The position numbers and the translations under genes were made by a program. From Micromonospora avicenniae (lineage in GTDB: Bacteria; Actinomycetota; Actinomycetes; Mycobacteriales; Micromonosporaceae), in contig NZ_FTNF01000016.1 of assembly GCF_900156065.1 (NCBI RefSeq), positions 1-64,000 of the forward strand: 64,000 nucleotides of DNA, read 5' to 3'. Shown here piece by piece: positions 8,101 to 15,912 of this stretch. The notes under the pieces are model-generated. The model saw only the letters and a list, made by a program, of their open reading frames with translations. It was not told the origin of the DNA and made no database searches. The number at the start of each line of letters is the position of its first letter. Position 1 is the stretch's first letter.

Positions 8101-9919
8101 CGTAGAGGTTCGACTCCCGGGCCGGGATCAGGTCACGGGCCGAGGCGGGCAGCGGGTTGGGCCGACCGTTGGCGCTGGCCGCGCTGGTGGCGCCGTGGGA
8201 CGTCCCGGCAAGGAACATCCGCATGTCGGGGCTCCACAGCCGGTCGAGGATCGCGTCGCGGATCTCGTCGGCGCCGGCCGCCACCTGGTCCACCTTGGCC
8301 TGGTCGGCCCCCGCGATCTGGTAGAGCTGGCGGGCGGCGTCGAACGCGCCCCACACGTACGCCGACTCGGGACGCTCGATGGTCCGCGCCCCGGGCGCTC
8401 CGGCGTCGGCCTTCGGGAAACCGAAGGTGATGGCGTCGGCGTCGTTGCCGGGCATGTAGTTGGTGTCGTACGCGATCAGGTTGTCGTCGTTGCCGTCGTA
8501 GTGTTCGAGCTGGCCGACGCCGTCGCCCTCGAAGTAGCCGGCGAACTTCCGGGCGATCTCCTTGCCACCACCGTGCACGTTGTACGCCTCGAGCCCGGCC
8601 GTGCCGATGTACTGGGAGTAGTGGTTGTTCCAGCTGGTGTGCCCGGGGCTGTCCAGGAAGGCCGAGGAGCCGGACAACTCGCCGATGTTGAGCACCTGGC
8701 CGTACGGCAGGTACGGCGTACGCAGCCACTTGGTGTCCTGCAGGTGCATCGGCTGGGTCAGCGCGACGGCGTTCTGGTAGAGGTTCACCCCCTCGATCGT
8801 CGTCGGGTACTGGTACACGTGGCCGGGCGCGTTGGCGTCGAGGGTGTTGTACCGCTCGCCCCACCAGCGGTAGACGATGGCCTTCTCCAGCGCCGGGTCC
8901 GGGACGTCGATGTAGGGAACGTCCTGGGCCCAGCGGCGGTGGAAGGCCGTGATGCCGGTGCGCACCGCCTCGGTAGGCGACAGCCCGGCGTACTCCTGGT
9001 AGCTCTCGACCGTCTCGGGCAGCGTGGCCGAGGAGACGGCGCCGACCACCGACAGCGACAGCGAGCCGCCGGCGGGCACGGTGACCTCGCGGTCGAGATT
9101 GGTGCCGGTCCGGGTGAACCCCGCGCCGGTGAGGTCGACCTTGATCGAGTTCCACGCGGTGTCGACGAGGCCGTTGTTGGATCCGCTGGTGATGGTGCGG
9201 GTGCCGGTGAGTTCGGCCGCGCTCCTTCCGGCCTCCGTGGCCAGCGGCGCTGCGGCGCGGACGGTGAACGTGGCCGGGTCGTCGCCGGGGTTGCTGAAGT
9301 CGATGGCGGTGACGGCGACGTTGTCGTACGTGATGAACTTGGTCAGGTCGGCGGTGACCCCGGTCGCGCCGATGGCGTACCGGCTCTTCGCGTGGCTGGG
9401 CGCGTTGAACCGGTTCGCATTCATCTCGGTGACGGTCTGCCCCGGCACCGTGACGGTGTAGAGGTTGCCGAGGTTGTTGGGGCCGCCGACGTACGCGCTG
9501 CCGGCGAAGCCCATGACGGTGAAGTTGTTGTTGCTCGCGCCGCGCATGTACAGGGAGCGGCCTCGGGTCATCAGCACCGCTGAGCCGATCGTTCCCTGGA
9601 CGCCCAGGACGCGGTCGAGGTAGTAGTCCGTGCCACCGGCGGCCAGGTCCTTCTCGAAGATGGACTGGTGCATGTTCCCGGCCGTGAACGGCACGCCGGG
9701 CTCGAGCCGGTCGGCGACGTCGGCGACGTTGCTGTAGACCGGGTCGCCGATGTCCATGACGTGGCTCTGCCCGTCGGTGTAGACCCCGACGTCACCCTCG
9801 TTGCCGGGCAGGACGGGGCCGTCGGCGTGGGCCGGGGATCCCACGCCGACCGTCCCTCCCACAACGAACGCGGCCAGGGCGGCCCAGAGGGGCGCCCTTC
9901 TCACGCGTCTACGGGTCAT
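5180..9919 (-). CDS. giant secreted glycosidase, GH121-like (beta-L-arabinobiosidase)
   Basis: The 1579-residue protein starts at ATG 9919, directly after GGAGGAAGGAAC, and has a signal peptide cleaved near SPAHA-DG (residue 32). An N-terminal beta-sandwich (to about 330) is followed by an (alpha/alpha)6-barrel catalytic region (about 330-800) rich in Trp, Tyr and acidic motifs such as RWWGERYNT, GHTSWNNHYSQYIG and ESAYVWGAFDAA. Then come discoidin/F5-8C-like modules, PKD/Ig-like segments and a C-terminal beta domain homologous to that of the GH43 protein. Such an enzyme between GH127 and GH43 genes matches the B. longum HypBA2 (GH121), which releases beta-Ara-1,2-Ara from hydroxyproline-linked chains. 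Family placement is inferred from fold, size and context; GH142 or another glucoamylase-like clan member is the main alternative. Confidence 0.65.
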   Translation of the reverse strand: MTRRRVRRAPLWAALAAFVVGGTVGVGSPAHADGPVLPGNEGDVGVYTDGQSHVMDIGDPVYSNVADVADRLEPGVPFTAGNMHQSIFEKDLAAGGTDYYLDRVLGVQGTIGSAVLMTRGRSLYMRGASNNNFTVMGFAGSAYVGGPNNLGNLYTVTVPGQTVTEMNANRFNAPSHAKSRYAIGATGVTADLTKFITYDNVAVTAIDFSNPGDDPATFTVRAAAPLATEAGRSAAELTGTRTITSGSNNGLVDTAWNSIKVDLTGAGFTRTGTNLDREVTVPAGGSLSLSVVGAVSSATLPETVESYQEYAGLSPTEAVRTGITAFHRRWAQDVPYIDVPDPALEKAIVYRWWGERYNTLDANAPGHVYQYPTTIEGVNLYQNAVALTQPMHLQDTKWLRTPYLPYGQVLNIGELSGSSAFLDSPGHTSWNNHYSQYIGTAGLEAYNVHGGGKEIARKFAGYFEGDGVGQLEHYDGNDDNLIAYDTNYMPGNDADAITFGFPKADAGAPGARTIERPESAYVWGAFDAARQLYQIAGADQAKVDQVAAGADEIRDAILDRLWSPDMRMFLAGTSHGATSAASANGRPNPLPASARDLIPARESNLYDVYAENLIPFDEWQNYVDGFRFLTYGDNFPIFPFYTANQYDRTAYGIGGSNNFSNINFTVQYRGVRSALRHYDPEQKYITPAYAKRLLDWMAWSIYPNADLRAPNQAEYYSNWNATTKTYNRNNPNHVMLGNMNYIFVEDMAGIQPRSDDKIELWPIKFGYDHFMVNNLRYHGQDVTIVWDPDGSRYGLGAGYSLFLNGEKKVSTDRLGKLTYDPNTNQVQAEEGLAVTFTADGASQFPSAVNTPISDDRVVAYLKTAGIDLTEDAPNLAAGAELSSSYTQQGVRPTPWRQFHTPGWSTTSMNYTPGAIKETERPVSLGAVTDGVTANEPYWGNYGTTDRNGYLELDLGSAKSFDNVKVTFVSDRQAGGYHEPARWWIQVPDGDGGWKEVPNQFKHPTVPSAKFNEALFHTVTSDKLRVAFTNNPTFFTAISEIQVFDSGRDVPEVSNQAPVVTAARDGSADGNLSTRLVGTATDDGIPYDSELTFGWETVSAPQGAGVIFSDAKAPTTRVTGTKAGDYVLRFHADDGEKRSEATVAVTLAEREVVAEFGRSATITTSGTSSWENHQRVNESSTPNSSNPGAGNGWGNWGQPQNGTSPERAAWIQYRWDAPVRLSSTDIYWYDDNGGTRRPTATTYAVESSADGTTWTPVTLTGGSAYADALATNRYNHLEFEPVSTSYLRIRIFGVMGSGAGTGVLRWRANGETVDSVRSPVLIRTTVGQVPTLPSTLDAVYAGGARGDVAFNWQQITPEMVAETNVEPFVVYGTNDAYGLIAEARVYVRPETAPGGISIQGAETFEQAVEVGELPYLPDKVEVSYNDGSRDNQAIGVDWEFDENIVDTPGRYTIIGNLILPEYVSEAGTTRTTLTLTVGDPPPAPAFDVEAQARTQCTGGKVYVLVTARNADDVPLTIELVTPYGSRTVADVAPGKSAYQAFTSRAVAVPAGTATVKVTGTVDGAPVTEQTEAPFGALSCE

Positions 9920-10032
9920 GTTCCTTCCTCCTTGTCGTCGGTGCTGCTGGGCTGCTGAGGAGGCACCGTGCTGCACCTCGGTGGTCGTCGCGCGGACTGG
10001 CGTTGTCGTGGCCGGAAGGGAGCGGACATCGG

Positions 10033-10046
10033 TGTTAGCGTTAACA
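10033..10046 (-). promoter_or_regulatory. LacI-family operator upstream of the GH121-like gene
   Basis: TGTTAGCGTTAACA has TGTTA/TAACA arms around a CG centre, the usual form of a LacI-type site in actinomycetes. On the minus strand a TTGATG -35-like hexamer overlaps its upstream edge (10045-10050). It lies 114 bases before the GH121-like start, suggesting a separately controlled hydrolase unit. No lacI gene is in the window. Confidence 0.6.
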
Positions 10047-10097
10047 TCAAGGGGCGCGAGAACCGGGCCGGTCAGGCGGTGACATCAGGCCCGCCCG

Positions 10098-12038
10098 TCA
10101 GTCCTGATCGGTGTGGTCGGTGACCGCGGGAAGCCAGACGCGCATCGTCGAAGGCCCACGGTTGGCCCATGCGTGGTACTCCACCAGGGGCACCACGTCG
10201 AACACCTCACCGACGACCGGCGCCGACCCGTCCCGGTCCGGCTGGTAGGGCCATTCGTGGTCCGGTGGGTGTACGCGGTGGCAGCGGATGGTGACCCGGC
10301 CGTCCACCAGGCGGGGTGGTTCGCCGACGTCGACGCGAAGCTCGTCGACGGTCTCCACGCCGGGCACGTCCACGGACTCCACGGCGAGCACGAGGGGGCC
10401 GCGCTCCACCGCCACGCAACCCCGCACGGCGTCGATGCGCTCGTCGGGGAAGGTGAACCGGGGCGCGACCGGCAACGACAGGACGATCTCGTCGCCGCGT
10501 CGCCAGGTCCGGCGCTCGGTTACGAGGCCGGGGCCGACCGGCCGGCGGTCTCCGTCGATGGTCACCGTCGCGCCGTTGTCGGCCCAGGCGGGCACCCGCA
10601 ACGACAGCGACCAGGGGCGCTCGTCGTCGCTGTCGATGCGTACCCGGATCTCCCCGTCGTGCGGGTAGCCGGTCGCGATGGTCACGCTCACCTCACGCCC
10701 GTCCGCGAGACGGTGCTCGACGGTGGCAGGCATGTACTGCTGAAGCTGAAGCCCCTCGTCGTCGCAGGTGGCGACGTACGTCGCCAGGCTGGCCAGCGTA
10801 CGGGCGACGTTGGTCGGGCAGCAGGAGACCTCGAACCAGGGCGCACGCAGCGACGACGCCGCGCGGAGGCTGGGCCGATCGGCGTCGGGCAGGGTGCCCA
10901 GCTCCCGGCGGTGCAGCGTGTTCGTGTAGAAGAAGCTCCGCCCGTCCACCGACGGCGAGGTCGACACCACGTTGTACAACGTCCGCTCGATGAGGTCCGC
11001 GTACCGGGGATCACCGTCGGCGAGCAGCAGCCGCCACGCGAACATCACCGAACCGACCGAGGCGCAGGTCTCCGAGTAGGCGCGGTCCGGGGGCAGCACC
11101 CAGTCCTCGCCGAACGCCTCGTCCTGGTGGCGGGAACCCTGCCCACCGGTGACGTACGTGCGGCTCGCCACCGTGTTGCTCCACTGGTTGCGTACCGCCT
11201 CCAGCAGGCCGGCGTCCTTCAGTTCGACAGCGACGTCCACCGCGCCGGCGGCGAGATAGTTCGCCCTGACCGCGTGCCCGCGCAGCACCGTCGCCTCCCG
11301 GACGGGACGCTCGTCCTGGAAGTACTCCCGACCGAACTCCACATCGCTGAGCCGGCCATGGCCCCGGCGCTCGACGAATAGCGCCGCCTGCGTGAGGTAA
11401 CGGTCCTCGCCGGTCGTCCGGGCCAGCTCCACCAGCGCGGTCTCGATGACCGGGTGTCCACAGACGCCGTCGATGCCGTCCGGCCCGAACGTCGCGCACA
11501 CGTTGTCGGCGGCGCGACAGGCGACCTGGAGCAGTCCGTCGGCCGCACCCGGACGGGTGCGTGCCCGGGCCACCGCGGCCTGGATGAGGTGCCCGACGCA
11601 GTAGAGCTCGTGGCCCCATTCGAGGTCGGACCACCGCGGCGCCTGCCCCGGCCGACCGAACTTGGTGTTGAGGTAACCGTCGGGCTCCTGTGCCGCGGCC
11701 ACCCGCCGGACGATGCCGCGAAAGCTCGACTCGAGTTCGGCGTCCGCGGTCCGTCCGATCTCCCACGCCAACGCCTCGAGGAACTTGTAGATCTCCGAGT
11801 CCGAGAACTCGCGCCCACGACGGCCACCGGGAAGGTCACCCCGCGCGGCCAGGTCGAAGTTCCGGAGCCAGCCCGTCCGCTCCAGCCAGTGCTCGATGTG
11901 CGCGAGGGTCGCGGTGGCGTTGATCGACTGACGTTCGGCCCAGAAGCCGCCCGTGATCCGGACGTCGTCCAGCCCCAGCGGCCGTAGCCGGCCACGGACG
12001 GGCAGGACGGGCGCGGCCATGGGTGCGCTCATGGTCAT
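10098..12038 (-). CDS. cytoplasmic GH127 beta-L-arabinofuranosidase
   Basis: The 646-residue protein has no signal peptide and belongs to the DUF1680/GH127 family, which releases L-arabinose from beta-1,2-arabinobiose in the cytoplasm. Zn-site residues equivalent to HypBA1 Glu338, Cys340, Cys417 and Cys418 are present as Glu323 and Cys325 (YSETC) and Cys406-Cys407 (SCCPTN). Glu307 lies 16 residues before Glu323, at the spacing of the HypBA1 acid/base. The Cys nucleophile mechanism is therefore expected to be intact. The start overlaps the stop of the permease gene as ATGA, so translation is coupled. It is the last gene of the transporter operon, consistent with hydrolysis of imported disaccharide. 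The family is confident and the substrate is inferred from family and context. Confidence 0.9.
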   Translation of the reverse strand: MTMSAPMAAPVLPVRGRLRPLGLDDVRITGGFWAERQSINATATLAHIEHWLERTGWLRNFDLAARGDLPGGRRGREFSDSEIYKFLEALAWEIGRTADAELESSFRGIVRRVAAAQEPDGYLNTKFGRPGQAPRWSDLEWGHELYCVGHLIQAAVARARTRPGAADGLLQVACRAADNVCATFGPDGIDGVCGHPVIETALVELARTTGEDRYLTQAALFVERRGHGRLSDVEFGREYFQDERPVREATVLRGHAVRANYLAAGAVDVAVELKDAGLLEAVRNQWSNTVASRTYVTGGQGSRHQDEAFGEDWVLPPDRAYSETCASVGSVMFAWRLLLADGDPRYADLIERTLYNVVSTSPSVDGRSFFYTNTLHRRELGTLPDADRPSLRAASSLRAPWFEVSCCPTNVARTLASLATYVATCDDEGLQLQQYMPATVEHRLADGREVSVTIATGYPHDGEIRVRIDSDDERPWSLSLRVPAWADNGATVTIDGDRRPVGPGLVTERRTWRRGDEIVLSLPVAPRFTFPDERIDAVRGCVAVERGPLVLAVESVDVPGVETVDELRVDVGEPPRLVDGRVTIRCHRVHPPDHEWPYQPDRDGSAPVVGEVFDVVPLVEYHAWANRGPSTMRVWLPAVTDHTDQD

Positions 12039-12946
12039 CCCTTCAGCGCGCCGGACATGAAGCCGCGCACATAGTGTCGTTGGAGCAGCAGGAACAGGAC
12101 GATGCACGGGAGGGCGAGAACGACGACGCCCGCTTCGGTCGCCCCGTAGTCGACGACACCTTGGACCTGGCCGCGCAGGTTGGACACCGCGAGCGGCAGC
12201 GTCATCCGCTCGCTGTCGTTGATGAGGATCAACGGCGCCATGAAGTCGTTCCAGGCGGCGAGGAACGCGAACAACCCCACGGTGATCAGACCCGGTTTCA
12301 CCGCGGGCAACAACACCCGCCACAGCGCGGCGAACGAGGAGCAGCCGTCGACCATGGCGGCCTCGTCGAGCTCCCGTGGCACCGCCTCGAAGGAGATGCG
12401 CATCAGGAAGGTGGCGAACGGCAGCTGGAACATCGTGAGCACGAGAGCCACGCCGACGAGAGAGTTCTGCAGCCCGACCTGGTTGAGCAGGACGTAGAGC
12501 GGGATCAGCAACGTCGCGTAGGGAACCATGAGGATGGCGAGCGTGAGCAGGAACAGGATGTTCCGGCCGGGGAAGCGGAACCGGGCGAACGCGTAACCGC
12601 CGAGCAACGACACCAGCAGGGTCAGCACGACCGTCAGCAGCGACACGACCGTCGAGTTCGCCAGGTACCGCCAGATGCCGGCCTGGTAGTTCGCCAGCGT
12701 CTCGTAGTTGCCGAGCCCCCAGCCGTCCACCTGGTTCGTGCCGGCGTGCGGCGCGACCGAGGCCACCGCCGTCCAGAGCAGCGGAGCCAGGAAGATCAGG
12801 CCCACCGCCCCGGTGAACACCCAGTACGGTGTTCGCAGCGCGATGCCGGCGATGGTGACGCCGCGCGATCTGGTCGGACCGGCCGGCGCGCCGCGCGAAG
12901 TCGATCCGCCGGCGACCGTCGAGCGGGATCGGGATTCGGTGACCAT
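12035..12946 (-). CDS. carbohydrate ABC transporter permease (MalG/UgpE type)
   Basis: The 303-residue integral membrane protein has a variable basic N-terminus and about six transmembrane helices (for example WVFTGAVGLIFLAPLLW). The EAA loop reads DEAAMVDGCSSFAALWRVLL followed by P, the site that docks the ATPase. It belongs to the CUT1 family of sugar importers. It starts five bases after the stop of the other permease and overlaps GH127 by ATGA. There is no ATPase gene in the locus, so a shared MsiK-type ATPase encoded elsewhere must energise it, as is common in actinomycetes. The long upstream extension of this frame runs through the neighbouring permease and is not part of the gene. Confidence 0.9.
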   Translation of the reverse strand: MVTESRSRSTVAGGSTSRGAPAGPTRSRGVTIAGIALRTPYWVFTGAVGLIFLAPLLWTAVASVAPHAGTNQVDGWGLGNYETLANYQAGIWRYLANSTVVSLLTVVLTLLVSLLGGYAFARFRFPGRNILFLLTLAILMVPYATLLIPLYVLLNQVGLQNSLVGVALVLTMFQLPFATFLMRISFEAVPRELDEAAMVDGCSSFAALWRVLLPAVKPGLITVGLFAFLAAWNDFMAPLILINDSERMTLPLAVSNLRGQVQGVVDYGATEAGVVVLALPCIVLFLLLQRHYVRGFMSGALKG

Positions 12947-12951
12947 CGGCG

Positions 12952-13869
12952 TCACCTCTCCTCGGACCGGAAGGCGCGCAGTTGCAGGGCGTTCATGACG
13001 ATCAGGGCAAGCAGCACGATGACCGAGAGAGCAGCCGCCACACCGAGATCGTTCTGCCCCTGGAACGCCACCATGTAGATGAGCTGCACGACGGTGATCG
13101 TGCTGTTGTCCGGCCCGCCCTTCGTGAGGATGTAGAACTGCTCGAACGCGAGCAGCGAACCGGTCACGCAGAGCACGGTCGTCAGCGCCAGCGTCGGACG
13201 CAGCAATGGCAGGGTGATCTTCCGGAAGGTCTGCCACCGGCTGGCACCGTCCGAGCGGGCGGCTTCGTACACGTCCGCCGGTATGCCCTGCAGGCCGACG
13301 AGCATGAGCACCATGTAGAAGCCGGCGTAGCGCCACACGATGAGGAAGGTCGTGGAGAGCAGCGCCGCGGTCGGTGAACCGAGGAAGGTGAAGCCCAGAC
13401 TGTCCATCACGGGTGCCAGCGGGCTCGCGTACGGCGAGTAGAGCACGTAGAACAGCAACGACGCCGAAGCCAGACCGAGAGCGCTGGGAATCAGGAACGA
13501 CGCGCGCAGCAGGCTGTTCCACCTGCTCGACTCCTGCACGAGCAGGGCCAGCCCCAACCCGAGAGCCAGCAGCAGTACGGTGGCCAGCACGGTGTACTTG
13601 ATGGTGAACACCACCGAGTCGGTGAAGAACCGGTGGTCGACAGCCTTGGTGAAGTTGTCCGGAGCGTTGATCCCCTGGTCCCCGGTCAGCAAGGGCCATC
13701 TGGACAGCGACATCTTGACGACCAGCAGCAACGGCACCACGAACAACGCCACGACGAAGACCGCCGTCGGTGTCGCGTAGAGCCAGCCGAGCAGGCCCCG
13801 GCGACCACGGCGCCGGGCGTGGCCCCGCATCGCCGCGCTGGGCGGTCGAGACGGTGCGGTGACTGTCAT
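12952..13869 (-). CDS. carbohydrate ABC transporter permease (MalF/UgpA type)
   Basis: The 305-residue membrane protein has a basic N-terminus (RGHARRRGRRG) and six predicted helices. The EAA loop EAARSDGASRWQTFRKITLP is characteristic of the first permease of CUT1 importers. The ATG at 13869 is preceded by GGAAGG. It follows the binding-protein gene after 115 bases and is closely linked to the second permease. The pair forms the membrane channel for the arabinooligosaccharide bound by the lipoprotein encoded upstream. Substrate assignment is inferred from the neighbouring GH127. Confidence 0.9.
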   Translation of the reverse strand: MTVTAPSRPPSAAMRGHARRRGRRGLLGWLYATPTAVFVVALFVVPLLLVVKMSLSRWPLLTGDQGINAPDNFTKAVDHRFFTDSVVFTIKYTVLATVLLLALGLGLALLVQESSRWNSLLRASFLIPSALGLASASLLFYVLYSPYASPLAPVMDSLGFTFLGSPTAALLSTTFLIVWRYAGFYMVLMLVGLQGIPADVYEAARSDGASRWQTFRKITLPLLRPTLALTTVLCVTGSLLAFEQFYILTKGGPDNSTITVVQLIYMVAFQGQNDLGVAAALSVIVLLALIVMNALQLRAFRSEER

Positions 13870-13984
13870 CGGGGACCTTCCGTTTCTCCGGTGAGGTGGG
13901 ACCGGTCGAGCGACGGCTTCCGGGGTGGCATCGGCGTCGCGGGCGGCCGCCGTACCTGCCGGCACCCACCCGCGACCGCCTCGG

Positions 13985-15283
13985 CTACTGCTGGAGAACG
14001 CCGGTGATCTCGCCGTTCTCCTTCTGCAGATCGCCGCTGCCGTTGAGCACCTGGTTGCGGACGAGGGTCAGCCAGGGGCTGTTCGGCGCGTTGAACGCCT
14101 GCTGGAAGTTCAGCGCGACGGGAGTGTCACCCTTGCCGGCCACCTCGTTGATGGTGACCAGCCGCGGGTCCTCGGCGGCGTACTTGTTGTTCGCGAGGTC
14201 GGCGCGGGAGACCACGTCCTTGTTCTTCGCCAACACCTCGACCTGCGCCTGCTCGGACATCATCCAGTTCAGGAAGTTCCAGGCCTGCGCCGCCTTCTTC
14301 GAGTCCTTCGACACGCCGATACCGTCACCGCCGACGAAGGTGGAGGCGCCTCCCTTGGGGCCGGGGATGCCGGCCACGCCGACGTCGAACGGGGTCGAGG
14401 AGAGCAGCGTCGCCGGGTAGAGCATCAGACCGACCTTGCCCTCGGTGAACGCCGCGGTCCACGTCGGACCGGTCTCCCCCTCCGAGGCGGGCAGCACCGC
14501 GCCGGACTTCCACAGGTCGTTCCAGGTGCGGTAGACCTGCTGTGCGATCGGGTCGGCGAGCTTGGATTCGGTGCCGTCCTCGCTGAGCACCTGGCCGCCG
14601 TCGGCCCAGATGGAGGGGAACCAGGTGAAGACCAGACAACCACCACAGTTGAGCCCGGTTGCCGTGCCGTAGACACCCTCCTTCTTCAGCCCCTGCACCG
14701 CCTTCGCGGCGGCGGCGTACTCCTCGAGCGAGGCCGGGGCCTTCTCCGGGTCGAGCCCGGCCTCCTTGAACAACTGCTTGTTCCAGAACAGCATCGACAG
14801 GTCCAGGACGAACGGCAGCACGTGCGCCTTGCCGTCGACGGTGCCGGCCGAGAGGTGCCCCTTGTTGATGGAGTCCTTGAAGCCGAGGCCGTTGATGTTC
14901 GCGCTGATGTCCTGGAACAGCCCCTGGTTCACCCAGTTCGGCACGTAGACGATGTCCGCGGCGAAGAGGTCCGGAAGACCGTCCGCCCCGGCCGCCGCAC
15001 CGACCTTCGCCACGTAGTCGTCGTTCGGTACGACGGTCAGCTTGACCTTGTTCTGATGACTGGAGTTGTACGCCTCGACGAGGAGCTTGGCCTGCTTCTC
15101 CAGTGGGGCGCGGGTCCACATGGTGAGCTCGCTGCCGTCATCGACGCCGTCCGGTCCCGCCTCGGCGGCGGTCGAGCCCGCCGGCTCGTCACCGCCGCAC
15201 GCGGCCGCGCCGATAGTCAACGCCGCCACCATGACCGCTGCCATCGAACGCAGGGCAGTGCGCCTGCCCAGGGATTTCCTCAT
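13985..15283 (-). CDS. sugar-binding lipoprotein of the CUT1 importer
   Basis: The 432-residue extracellular solute-binding protein (family 1) has a lipoprotein signal with Cys29 as the probable lipidated residue (IGAAACGG). The mature part shows typical family features: ELTMWTRAPLE near the N-terminus, LPFVLDLSMLFWNKQLFKEA, and a C-terminal WNFLNWMMSEQAQ segment. It begins at ATG 15283 after GAGGAGAGGAATC. As first gene of the operon it would capture the arabinose-containing oligosaccharide released by the secreted hydrolases. Two palindromic operator-like sites lie upstream. The exact sugar cannot be read from sequence. Confidence 0.9.
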   Translation of the reverse strand: MRKSLGRRTALRSMAAVMVAALTIGAAACGGDEPAGSTAAEAGPDGVDDGSELTMWTRAPLEKQAKLLVEAYNSSHQNKVKLTVVPNDDYVAKVGAAAGADGLPDLFAADIVYVPNWVNQGLFQDISANINGLGFKDSINKGHLSAGTVDGKAHVLPFVLDLSMLFWNKQLFKEAGLDPEKAPASLEEYAAAAKAVQGLKKEGVYGTATGLNCGGCLVFTWFPSIWADGGQVLSEDGTESKLADPIAQQVYRTWNDLWKSGAVLPASEGETGPTWTAAFTEGKVGLMLYPATLLSSTPFDVGVAGIPGPKGGASTFVGGDGIGVSKDSKKAAQAWNFLNWMMSEQAQVEVLAKNKDVVSRADLANNKYAAEDPRLVTINEVAGKGDTPVALNFQQAFNAPNSPWLTLVRNQVLNGSGDLQKENGEITGVLQQ

Positions 15284-15584
15284 GATTCCTCTCCTCGGGT
15301 CTATCGATCGGAGGCCGCCGCCACGCGCTCCCGGCGAGTGGAGGCTGACTCCGGTGGTGCGGGTCGTGCCGTCAGATCTGGTGGGACCAAGCCGCTGCGT
15401 GAGCCGGCGTAGGCGCTGTTCCGGCGGGGACGGGAGGAGGCCGCTGCTCGTGGGGCGGCCGCGCGCGATGGCGAGGTACCTGGCATCGCATCCGCCTCCC
15501 GCCGGATCCGGCGCGGCTCTCGCATCGATCGTCTTCGCCGCGCCCGAGGTGGTGGGTATCACTGTCCGCCGCTAGCGTGTCGTA

Positions 15585-15598
15585 CGAAAACGATTTCG
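15585..15598 (-). promoter_or_regulatory. LacI-like operator upstream of the sugar operon
   Basis: CGAAAACGATTTCG pairs at six of seven dyad positions, with CGAAA/TTTCG arms around a central CG. It lies about 300 bases before the binding-protein start. The half-sites differ from the TGTTA type found before the GH121-like gene. Confidence 0.5.
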
Positions 15599-15728
15599 GC
15601 AAGGTGTCCAACGGGTAAAACCAGAGCGGCTTTCGGCGGCCGACTTCATCCGCTCGGTCTCGCGTCTGGGCACTACGCCTGTGCGAAGTGGAGGTCCGTG
15701 AGCGCCACTCGTACGCCTGAAAGCTTTG

Positions 15729-15741
15729 CGAAAGCCTTTCG
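15729..15741 (-). promoter_or_regulatory. second CGAAAG-type palindrome upstream of the sugar operon
   Basis: CGAAAGCCTTTCG is a perfect dyad around one central base, related to the site at 15585. An overlapping GAAAGCTTT element sits just before it. Two similar sites about 140 bp apart would allow repressor looping. It is about 450 bases from the nearest sugar gene start, so the target is uncertain. Confidence 0.4.
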
Positions 15742-15912
15742 GCACACTGGATCCCGGCCCATCGCGCGGGCCGCCACCGCCGATCTCCCCCGCGACCGCG
15801 TGATGCTCGGCTGATCCGCCTGCTCCGCGGTGCGGTCGCGGCGCGACGCGCTACCGGCACATCGTCGATGATCGACCGGTGCGAGAGCTACCGGACGCAC
15901 CGCCGTCGCGGA

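Larger units (their letters stand above)
15284..15912. other. 629-bp noncoding region between sugar operon and LysR gene
   Basis: Open frames here have no ribosome site or protein-like composition. The region must hold the promoter of the sugar operon, and two LacI-like palindromes listed separately lie in it. The LysR gene at its far end points toward it. Confidence 0.6.

Noticed and set aside
5078..9583. Very long plus-strand open frame (about 1500 codons) opposite the GH43 and GH121-like genes
   Set aside because: It is Arg/Gly/Val/Asp-rich low-complexity antisense sequence caused by high GC, while the minus strand shows real domains, signal peptide and ribosome site.
12035..13969. Single long frame joining both sugar permeases
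   Set aside because: The upper part is out of frame with the true first permease; a clear start exists at 12946.
15284..15912. Minus-strand frames in the gap before the LysR gene as possible lacI or small genes
   Set aside because: There is no helix-turn-helix, no ribosome site, and composition is Arg/Ser/Pro-rich as in noncoding GC-rich DNA.
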